NCBI GenBank assembly: GCA_035550375.1
Contig: DASZPH010000057.1
Coordinates: 181,096 to 245,095, forward strand
Reading direction: 5' to 3'
From: DASSFG01 sp035550375
Lineage (GTDB): Bacteria > Planctomycetota > Planctomycetia > Pirellulales > JAICIG01
Length of the DNA stretch: 64,000 nt
The stretch's first letter is position 1, and every line of letters begins with the position of its first letter. The notes under the pieces are model-generated. The model was not told the DNA's origin, ran no database searches, and saw only the letters and a program-made list of their open reading frames with translations. Below are positions 17,047 to 25,062 of the stretch, piece after piece. Both the position numbers and the translations under genes were made by a program.

Positions 17047-20000
17047 TTACTTCGCTGCCTGCGGGTTCACCGTCTCGACCGGGGGCGGCTCGAACTTGCG
17101 AAGCTCCTGGCCGTTCTCCTCGTTCCAGAGGCGCAAGACGCTGTCCTGGCCGCCGGCCAAGGCGAACTTGCCGTCGGGGGTTGTCGCCACGGCGTACATA
17201 AAATCGCCTCCGCCGCCAAAGGCCCGCTGCTGCTGGGCGTTGTCGACGTTGTATAGCCGCACCGTCTTGTCGCCCGAACTCACCAGCACCAGCGAAGTGC
17301 TCCCCACGAAGTGGATCGACGTCACCTCTTTGCCAAACCCTTGAATTGTGCGGAGCTGGTCGCCCGTGACGAAATCCCAGACCTTGACCACGTTGTCGGC
17401 CCCGCAGCTCGCCAGCACCTTGCCGTCGGCCCGCCAGCGCACGCCCAGCACGTGGTGCGTGTGACCCTCGAACGACCGCACAAACTTCCCGTCGGCCACC
17501 CCGAAAACCTTGATGAACTTGTCGGCGGCGCAGGAGGCGAGATAGCGGCCGTCGGGGGAGAAATCGAGGCCCAGCACCGTGTCGCTGTGCGCCTCGGGCA
17601 GGTCTCGGGCCAGCGTCCCGTCGGCGACGTTCCAAAGCTTGAGCTCGCCGCTGCGCGATGGATCGCCCCCGCCTGAGGCGAGCAGCTTGCCGTCGGGGCT
17701 GAAGTCAAGCGCCGTCACCCGGTCGACCAGCGGAGAATTCGGCCCGCCCCCGATCGTTCGTGCCAGCGACCACTCGGGCATGGTCTCGAACACGGCGGCC
17801 TTCTTGTCGGCCGACGCCGCCACGATCCTCGTGGCCGCCGCGTAAGCCACCGCCAGCACGGGTCCGCCCTCGCCGGGGGCGGGTGAAAAGACTTCGCCGG
17901 CCGCTCCCGTCTCGGCGTTAAACGTGTGGACGATCCGGTCGTCGCCCCCCACGGCCAACTCCAGGTTGTCGGGCGAGAAGGCGACCGAACGCAGAGGCGT
18001 TTCGCTGGCGGCGGCCGTCTTTCTGGTTGCCTCCAACTCCGCCTCGACTTGTTTTTGACGGGCATCCGCGGCCTGCTGAACCTGTTTAGCGACGGGCACG
18101 GCGTCGGCCGCGCGCTTGGCCGCGACGTTGGCCGAGTCGACCGCTTTGTCGGCCGCCAGCTTGGTTGTCTCGGCGGATTTGCGGGCCGCCTCCATCTCGT
18201 TGGCGGTCTTCGTTTTGGCCGCCAGGTCGTCGGTCGCCGTCTTCAGCTTGGCCGCGGCGTCCGCCGCCCCTTTGTCGGCCACCGCCATGGCCTCCTGGGC
18301 AGCCTTGAGCTTGGCCGCGGCGTCGGCGGCGGCCTGGTCGGCCGCCTGCTTCGCCTTGATCAGATCCTGGTTGTTGGCGTCGGCGTTGAGAGCCTGTTGG
18401 GCCTTGGCGACCGCTTCGACGGCGGCCTTATTGGCCGCGTCGGCCTCGGTCACGGCCTTGGCTGCGTTGGCCTTTGCTTCGTCGGCCGTCTTGGCGGCCG
18501 CGGTCGCGTCGGCCACCACCTTGTCGGCGGCCACCTTCTCGTCCATGGCTTTCTTGGCCGGTTCCGTTTTCTCGACGAGCGCCTTGTCGGCGGCGGCCTT
18601 GGCATCGTTGGCCTTCTTGACGTTTTCGTCCTCCGCCTTGGCGGCGTTCTCGGCGGCCGTCACCGCCGCAACCTCGGCCGCTACCTCGTTCTTCCGCGCC
18701 GCCACCCCGCGCTCTAACTCGGCGACCTGAAACTGCAGGCGGTAGTCGCCCTTCAACTCGGCGACCTGCTGGAAATTCTGGCCGTTCCACAACCGCACGA
18801 CGTTGCTTGCTCCGGCCGCCGCGATCCGCTGGCCGTCCGGCCGCACCGCGACGCTCGTTACCGCCGCGCCGTAGTTAAGCTGCTGCATCTGCTGGCCGTT
18901 GTCGACGTTCCACAGGCGTACCGTGCCGTCCTGACTGCCAGAGAGGATTTGCTGGTTGTTGCCCGGCACCGTGGCCAGCGCCGTAACCGGTTGCCCGTGG
19001 CCGGCGATCTGCCGCACGAGCAGCAGCGGCCAGACGCGGATCGACTTGTCGGACGAAGCGCCCACGACGAACTCCGCCTTGTCGCCGGCCGACGCCAGGC
19101 CGACCAGGCCCGTCTGCTCGGCGAAGGACTGCACCGCCTCGCCCGTCATCAGGTTGAAGGCGATCGATTCGTTTCCGCCGCCGATCACGAGTTGCCCGTC
19201 GGCCGAGAAGGCGACCGCCTTGACCGGTGCCGTGAAGCCGACGAACTGCGGCTTCGGGCCGGGGGAGCCGTTGCCCGCGTTGAAGACGCGAACCGATTTG
19301 TCTTCGCCGGCCGTGGCCAACCAGTTGCCGTCGGGGCTGACCGCCAGAGCGTGCAGCGGTCCGCCGGCCTGGGCGGCGTAGCGCTGGGCGCCGTCGCCCG
19401 TCTGGAAGCCGCGCAGCGTGCCGTCTGCCGAAGCGCTGAAGATCAGGCCGCCGTCGTTGCTGTACGCCAACCCGCTAATCTTGCCCATGTGGCCCGGGAT
19501 CACACGCTCGAAATGGAGCGTCGCCGCGTGAATAAGCTTGTTACCGCTCCCCAGGATGATCTCGTTGGGGTTAGCGGTGAACTGAGCGAATGTGACTCCA
19601 CCCTCGCCGATGACGAGGCTTTCGAGGGCTGCCGCGCGGGTCGTGTCCCAAACGATGGCCCGCTCGCCGGCCGCAGCCGAGACGACGCGGGTGCCGTCGG
19701 CGCTAAAGCCCACCGAGCCGACCGCAACGGCATGGCCCGTGAGGTTAGCAAGCAACTTGCCGTCGGCAACCTGAAACAGCTTGACCGAGTTATCGGTGCA
19801 GCCGACCACCACGCGGTTGTCGTCGCGACTCAGCGCGAGAGCCGTGGGCACGACGCCGACGCCGAAGGCACCGGCCTGCTGGCCGTCGGCCGGATTCCAT
19901 AGTCGCACGGTCTGGTCAGCCGAGGCCGAGACGACCCGTTGGTTATTGCCCGTCATGGCCACGCCTACGATCGGCCCGCCGTGGCCGGCAAAGTTCTTAA

Positions 20001-21888
20001 GCTCGGATCCGTCGGCCGTGTTCCACAGCTTGAGGCTATTGTCAGTCGACCCGGAGACCGCCTGGCCGCCCCCCGCGTCAAACGCCACCGCGCTCACCGT
20101 TTGCGTGTGGCCGGCGAACTTGGCGATTTGCTGGCCGTCGGCCAGGTTCCAGACGCGGGCCGTTTTGTCCTGCGAACCGGAAATGACCCGGTTGCCGTCG
20201 GGGCTAAAGGCCAGAGCCGTGACTTGCGCCTCGTGACCGACAAGCGTCTTGGCGACGGCGCCGGAAGCCACGTCGCGGACGAGGATCGTCGGTTTGCCGC
20301 CGACCAACCCCGCCGTGGCGAGCCAGCGTCCATCACGGCTGACCGCCGCGACGGTCGCCGGGGCCTCGTCGGCGCCGCCAAGCGCGCGGGGCGCCGGCAC
20401 GTCGAGCTTCCAGGTGGCGATCTGGCCGTCGGCGGCGCCCGTAGCGGCCTGGTTGCCGCCAGGGTGAAGTGCGACCGATTCCACGGCCACCGCGGAAAAC
20501 CCTTCGATCCGCGCGACGGGCTGGCCGCTTGCCACATCCCACACGCGGAGCGTCTTGTCCGCGCCGCCGCTGGCGAGCCTCGCCCCATTCGACTGGAACC
20601 TGAGGCCCGTAACCGGTCCGGCGTGTCCCGCCAGGGTTTTTACGGCCTGCCCGGAGGCGAGATCGAATACCTGGATCGGGCCCTCGGCGGTCGCCACGGC
20701 CAGGATTTTCTTGTCGGGGCTCAGGGCGAGCGCCGTGGCGGCGCCGGTCAAGCCGGCCACGCTGCGGGTGGCTCCCGCGGGCGTCGTCCAAATGCGAATC
20801 GTGTTGTCGCCGCCACCCGACGCCAGCCGCTCTCCCGCGCCGACCAGCGCGAGCGACTGCACGGGCTGAGGCGTGTCGATCCGGCCGACGGGCGCGCCGT
20901 CCGCCACCTGCCAGGAACGAATTGTTTTGTCGGCCGAGCCGGAGAAAAGCTTCGTGCCGTCGGCCGAGAACCGCAAGGCTGTGACGACCCCGGCGTGGCC
21001 CGTGATGGCCCGCGCGGGTTGCCCCGTCGCCAGATCCCAGAGCTTGATGCTGTTGTCGGCGGCGGCCGTGGCGAGCCATTTGCCGTCGGGGCTGACGGCG
21101 ATCGTTTGCACGCCGTCGGCCGAGGCCGTATCCAAGGTGGCCAGGCGCAAGTCGCGCGGCCGCTTCCAGATTTTGATGTCGCGATAGCCGCCCGAAGCGA
21201 GCAGCGTGCCGTCGTGGCTAAAGGCAAGCGACTGGATCAGGTCGAGATCGGCCACGCCGGGTTTGCTGTAGACGCCCGACTTGAGCAACTCGGGATCCGT
21301 CAGCCGGCAGACGAAACGGCCGCTCGGCAAGTGGTAGACGAAAATCTGGTTGGCCCGGCCACAGGCCACATACTGGCCGTCTGGCGTGACGGCCGCCGCG
21401 TAAATCGGATTGACCCCGGGGGGCAGAGGCTGCCATTTGATCTCGTCGGCCTGGCCGGTCACGATGCCACCCGCTCCCTGGTCGATCCAGAGCTTGATGA
21501 GCCCCAACTCTTCGGGCGTCAGAGCCTTGGCAGCCACCTTGTTGCCCGACGGCGGCATGAGCGAATCGACGTTTCCGGTGGCGCGGCCCAGCAGAAGGCT
21601 TTCGGCCGCTTTCATGGGTAGGGCGGCCGGCCCGCTGTCTCCCCCCTTGATGATCGACTGGGGCGTCTCCAGGACGAGGCCGCTTTCGGCCTTGGTGGCG
21701 TTGTGGCAGGCGACGCAGTTTCGCTTAAGCAGCGGAAGCACTTCCTTCTGGAAGTCGACTGGCGTGTCGCGTTTGATTTCGGCGATGGGGATGACCTTGT
21801 CGTCCGCGGTGGCGCGCCCGGCCATCGGCCCGGCAAAGGCGACCAGCGACAAATTCACGAGCCAGAGGGCAAATCGATTCCGCCTCAT
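17047..21888 (-). CDS. Giant exported protein: planctomycete cytochrome domain, 28 WD40 blades and an internal coiled coil
   Basis: The product has 1613 residues. ATG 21888 was chosen because AGGA lies nine bases upstream and it begins a clear signal peptide (MRRNRFALWLVNLSLVAFAG). Residues about 40-150 resemble the PSCyt1 domain: FQKEVLPLLKRNCVACHN supplies a CxxCH haem motif near 56-60, and DSLMPPSG is the expected distal methionine loop. I count 21 WD-type blades before a long Ala/Lys-rich coiled coil (about 1063-1293) and seven after it, i.e. three plus one seven-bladed propellers. The predicted location is periplasmic or cell-surface. It is the last gene of the 27570-to-17047 operon, 74 bp after the PPC-domain gene. 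Electron transfer or scaffold function is inferred from domains only. Confidence 0.9.
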   Translation of the reverse strand: MRRNRFALWLVNLSLVAFAGPMAGRATADDKVIPIAEIKRDTPVDFQKEVLPLLKRNCVACHNATKAESGLVLETPQSIIKGGDSGPAALPMKAAESLLLGRATGNVDSLMPPSGNKVAAKALTPEELGLIKLWIDQGAGGIVTGQADEIKWQPLPPGVNPIYAAAVTPDGQYVACGRANQIFVYHLPSGRFVCRLTDPELLKSGVYSKPGVADLDLIQSLAFSHDGTLLASGGYRDIKIWKRPRDLRLATLDTASADGVQTIAVSPDGKWLATAAADNSIKLWDLATGQPARAITGHAGVVTALRFSADGTKLFSGSADKTIRSWQVADGAPVGRIDTPQPVQSLALVGAGERLASGGGDNTIRIWTTPAGATRSVAGLTGAATALALSPDKKILAVATAEGPIQVFDLASGQAVKTLAGHAGPVTGLRFQSNGARLASGGADKTLRVWDVASGQPVARIEGFSAVAVESVALHPGGNQAATGAADGQIATWKLDVPAPRALGGADEAPATVAAVSRDGRWLATAGLVGGKPTILVRDVASGAVAKTLVGHEAQVTALAFSPDGNRVISGSQDKTARVWNLADGQQIAKFAGHTQTVSAVAFDAGGGQAVSGSTDNSLKLWNTADGSELKNFAGHGGPIVGVAMTGNNQRVVSASADQTVRLWNPADGQQAGAFGVGVVPTALALSRDDNRVVVGCTDNSVKLFQVADGKLLANLTGHAVAVGSVGFSADGTRVVSAAAGERAIVWDTTRAAALESLVIGEGGVTFAQFTANPNEIILGSGNKLIHAATLHFERVIPGHMGKISGLAYSNDGGLIFSASADGTLRGFQTGDGAQRYAAQAGGPLHALAVSPDGNWLATAGEDKSVRVFNAGNGSPGPKPQFVGFTAPVKAVAFSADGQLVIGGGNESIAFNLMTGEAVQSFAEQTGLVGLASAGDKAEFVVGASSDKSIRVWPLLLVRQIAGHGQPVTALATVPGNNQQILSGSQDGTVRLWNVDNGQQMQQLNYGAAVTSVAVRPDGQRIAAAGASNVVRLWNGQNFQQVAELKGDYRLQFQVAELERGVAARKNEVAAEVAAVTAAENAAKAEDENVKKANDAKAAADKALVEKTEPAKKAMDEKVAADKVVADATAAAKTADEAKANAAKAVTEADAANKAAVEAVAKAQQALNADANNQDLIKAKQAADQAAADAAAKLKAAQEAMAVADKGAADAAAKLKTATDDLAAKTKTANEMEAARKSAETTKLAADKAVDSANVAAKRAADAVPVAKQVQQAADARQKQVEAELEATRKTAAASETPLRSVAFSPDNLELAVGGDDRIVHTFNAETGAAGEVFSPAPGEGGPVLAVAYAAATRIVAASADKKAAVFETMPEWSLARTIGGGPNSPLVDRVTALDFSPDGKLLASGGGDPSRSGELKLWNVADGTLARDLPEAHSDTVLGLDFSPDGRYLASCAADKFIKVFGVADGKFVRSFEGHTHHVLGVRWRADGKVLASCGADNVVKVWDFVTGDQLRTIQGFGKEVTSIHFVGSTSLVLVSSGDKTVRLYNVDNAQQQRAFGGGGDFMYAVATTPDGKFALAGGQDSVLRLWNEENGQELRKFEPPPVETVNPQAAK

Positions 21889-21962
21889 TATCGAGTTTCC
21901 TGCTAGAGGATGGGCTTGTCGGAAGTAGGAGTGAGACTCGCCTCGCTCGTCCCACCCACGAC

Positions 21963-24845
21963 TCAATTCACTTTTTCAATTGTCAGCATCACGGGCTGCT
22001 CGACGGTGAGTTGCTGGCCATTGAAGGGTGCGACTGCCTTTATGGTAATCGCATGTGTCCCCGGCGTCGCGTTGGCCGCCGCCTGGACGATGAGTTTGGC
22101 ATCGGCCTGACCGGCCGGCACCGGCATGGGGGCGATCGTCACCCCTTGGACGCCGCCGGGCAACACTGCCTGCACCTGTACGGCTTCCGCAAAGCCGTAG
22201 AGCCTCGCGATCGCCACCGGCAACTCGACCTGCCCGCCCTGTTTGACGGCGGCCGTGCCCGCGGCGGTCATGGTGATCGGGGCGGCCGTGATCTTGATAA
22301 TCGCCGAGGTCGAGGGCCAGAAGAGCTGCACGTCCTTGGGTGCGGCCGCATTGGCGGCGTCGGCGGCCCGTTTATCGGCGGCCGGTTTCAACTCGGCCGC
22401 GATCTTTGCCTGAGCCGCGGCATCGGCGGCTGTCTTTTCGGCGGCGGCTTTTGCCTCGTTGGCCGCCTTGAGGGCAGCTTCCGCGTCGGCGAGCGCCTTA
22501 TCGGCGGCGGCTTGCGTGTCCGGAGTCGCCTGCTGCTTGGCCGTTTGCGCCGCCTTGAGCGCGGCCTCCGCGTCGGCGGCCGCCTTGACGGCAGCTTGCT
22601 TGGCCGTCTCCGCGGCTTGTGACGCGGCTGCCAGATCGGTAGCCAGTTTCTCGATTTCAGCCTTGGCCTTGGCGGCCGCTTCGGCGGCGGGCACATCGCG
22701 TCGATAGGCGGCCGTCGTTTGGGCTTGCAAGTAGAGCGAGAACTCGCCCAGCGGCGCCTGCGGATTGATCTGCAGAGCAAACTTCCCTTCGTTTGTGTTG
22801 CCGTCGAACGTGAGGGGCTGCGGCTGAACGTTGGGAGGCACCGCCAGCGCGGTGAGCGTGATGTTCCCCTTGATTTCGGCTCGGCGCGTGACCTTCACCG
22901 GAATTTCCAGCTTGCCGGCGCGCGACATCTCCCACGTTTTTCCTTCACCCAGCTCGATGGTCAGCGGCGCCGTGTCGGAGGCCGCTACGGCCAGCACCAG
23001 GCTCCGCGCCAGACGGGCGGGAGCCGGAATGTTCTGCGGGGCTGCCACCAGCACCGAACCGGCTCGCGCTGTGCGGGCCACGTCGGCCGCGCCGACCTTC
23101 GCTCGGCCGACAATCTGAATCGGCCCCATCCAATCGGCGGCCTGGTCCGATGCCGTGAGCGTAAGCGTGGTGGAGGTCTGGCCGGGACCGATGACGGCGG
23201 GAGCGGCCGTGACGCCGGCGGGCAAGCCTTCGGCCGTCACGCTAATCGGGCCCGCGAACCCGTCGCGGCGGAACGCCACCACGTCGATCCGCTCGGTCGC
23301 GCCGTGTCGCAAAACGGGGTTCCAGGGACGGGCCTCAAGCCGGTTGTTGGCCGGATAGACGGGGACGGCCGCCAGGCGAAAATCGGGCTGCTCAGCGTGA
23401 ATCGACAGCCGGTAGATCCGCCGCGGATCGTTGCGCGGGTTAAGCGCCAGGTCTCGCACCATCGCCCGGTAGGTGCCGCTGGCCGGCACGGCAAAACGGA
23501 AACTGCCGTCTACGCTCGAGGTGTTGAACGACAGCCCGCCCGCGTTGGCCGCCAGGTCGTCGAGATCGGTGACGTCGGCGACCTGTTCTTCTCCCTTGTC
23601 GTTCTTCGTCACTCTCTGGATGAGAACCGCTGGGTCGGTGGCCAGCCCCAGCCGCTCGGAGATCATCTCAAACCAGAAAACTTCGCCGGCCTGGGCGTCG
23701 AATTGCACCCAGTCGGGATTGCCGGTCGGGCCGAAGCGCCCCACGAACTCGCAGGGAAGCGTCACGACGTTGGCCTTGGCCGGCTCGTCGTTCGGCTCCT
23801 GCTCGGCAATCACGGGTGTCGTGGCGTAGCCGATGAAACAGACGTTCGATGTGCCTTGCGGGCCGACGAAGCGATAGTCGAAGCCGTCGATTTCGGTTTC
23901 CTCGGGCTTTGTGAAGGTGCCCGACCCGCCGCGTTCGGTCGTTTTGTCCCCCGGCACGTCGATTTCGACAGCCAGTTTCTCCAGCGGCCGCCCTTCAACC
24001 GCCAGGCCGTCGGCCGGCACCGAGCCCGGCAGATTCCGACCGTAAAGCACAAAATTCCCTTTGGTCCCTGGCGCGCCGGCCGGGGGCCAGACGAAGTCGA
24101 CATACGGGCCGGTGCTGACGGCGAAACGATAAAAGTGCTCCCCGCCGCCTCCGTAAATGAAGTCAAAGACCTTCAAGAAGTATTCGCCGTCGGTGGGGGC
24201 CGAGAAATCGATGAGAGGGTCGCGCCGGTTGAAGTCGCGGTCGCGGGCGATCTGTCTGCCGGCCGAATCATAGAGTTCCAGCGTGGCGTCCATGCGCGAA
24301 TCGATCCGCTGCGCCCAGCAGTCGACGATCAGCCGCTGACCGGCCTTGGCGGTGAATTTGTACCAGTCGGAGTTGTTGCCGTCGGCCGTGCCGTTGACGA
24401 CCGTGTCGAGCTCGATCGCTTGTGCCTTCTCGCGAGAGTTGTTTCCCCCTTGCTCCTTTACTTCCGCCAGCGTGCCGACAACGAACGATCGCGGATTGGA
24501 GACTCCGAAAGTGCCGATCGCGCGCACGTCGTAGACTCCCGGCGGCACGTCGGCCGCAATCGTCACGGTGAACTGGTTAGCGAGCGGTTCGGCGGCCAGT
24601 TGGGGCAGCCGCGGCGGAGACATTTTCTGAGCGGCGGTGATGCCCGGGTGCGAGAAGTAGAGGCCCTTTACGCCGTCGAGGTCGGCGCCGGAAGTGATCA
24701 CCAGATCAACGACTGCTCCCTGCTTGCCGCCCGGAGGCGAGATAGCGAAGAGCTGGGTGAGGGGAAGCTGGCCGCGTGCCACGCTGGCCACCCCGGCCAG
24801 ACCGAAGGCAAGGAGAACAAACGAACTGCGCAAGGCGTGCTGCAT
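21963..24845 (-). CDS. PPC-domain exported protein with internal Ala-rich coiled coil
   Basis: The product has 960 residues. ATG 24845 was chosen for AGGAG eight bases upstream and a clean signal peptide (MQHALRSSFVLLAFGLAGVA). The N-terminal half matches planctomycete proteins with bacterial pre-peptidase C-terminal (PPC) beta-domains: AQAIELDTVVNGTADGNN-type openings, FTAKAGQRLIVDCWAQRID, and a second copy starting EQEPNDEPAKANVVTLP. Residues about 715-835 are an Ala-rich coiled coil with repeated AADKA/AAAKA patterns. A further beta-rich domain of about 120 residues ends the protein. No enzyme motif is visible, so it is likely a binding or scaffold component on the outer face of the membrane. 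It lies between the DUF1549/DUF1553 gene (217 bp upstream) and the WD40 gene, all on the minus strand. Confidence 0.85.
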   Translation of the reverse strand: MQHALRSSFVLLAFGLAGVASVARGQLPLTQLFAISPPGGKQGAVVDLVITSGADLDGVKGLYFSHPGITAAQKMSPPRLPQLAAEPLANQFTVTIAADVPPGVYDVRAIGTFGVSNPRSFVVGTLAEVKEQGGNNSREKAQAIELDTVVNGTADGNNSDWYKFTAKAGQRLIVDCWAQRIDSRMDATLELYDSAGRQIARDRDFNRRDPLIDFSAPTDGEYFLKVFDFIYGGGGEHFYRFAVSTGPYVDFVWPPAGAPGTKGNFVLYGRNLPGSVPADGLAVEGRPLEKLAVEIDVPGDKTTERGGSGTFTKPEETEIDGFDYRFVGPQGTSNVCFIGYATTPVIAEQEPNDEPAKANVVTLPCEFVGRFGPTGNPDWVQFDAQAGEVFWFEMISERLGLATDPAVLIQRVTKNDKGEEQVADVTDLDDLAANAGGLSFNTSSVDGSFRFAVPASGTYRAMVRDLALNPRNDPRRIYRLSIHAEQPDFRLAAVPVYPANNRLEARPWNPVLRHGATERIDVVAFRRDGFAGPISVTAEGLPAGVTAAPAVIGPGQTSTTLTLTASDQAADWMGPIQIVGRAKVGAADVARTARAGSVLVAAPQNIPAPARLARSLVLAVAASDTAPLTIELGEGKTWEMSRAGKLEIPVKVTRRAEIKGNITLTALAVPPNVQPQPLTFDGNTNEGKFALQINPQAPLGEFSLYLQAQTTAAYRRDVPAAEAAAKAKAEIEKLATDLAAASQAAETAKQAAVKAAADAEAALKAAQTAKQQATPDTQAAADKALADAEAALKAANEAKAAAEKTAADAAAQAKIAAELKPAADKRAADAANAAAPKDVQLFWPSTSAIIKITAAPITMTAAGTAAVKQGGQVELPVAIARLYGFAEAVQVQAVLPGGVQGVTIAPMPVPAGQADAKLIVQAAANATPGTHAITIKAVAPFNGQQLTVEQPVMLTIEKVN

Positions 24846-25062
24846 GGCGAAGGCTCCTGTGCCTGGAGCGATTTTTATTTGGAGGGCAGGTTTTCGTCGG
24901 CACACGGCCAGGACCTGCGGGCGTGCGCGACGGGCGGGTTGGACTGACAAACTCGGCTGGACTAAATCGCCGCGAGCGCACGGCGTCAGGCGGATGAGCT
25001 TCCCGGCCCGCCCGCCTCGACGAGAACGGCCGAACAAGGCCGTCCTCGGCGCACACGGCTAC

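Noticed and set aside
18010..18700. Possible tandem DNA repeat array
   Set aside because: Periodicity comes from the codons of an Ala/Lys-rich coiled coil, with no exact repeat unit at DNA level.
17926..21621. Plus-strand frames with repetitive Gly/Leu/Ala composition opposite the WD40 gene
   Set aside because: Repetitive composition reflects the WD repeats and Ala-rich coiled coil on the minus strand.
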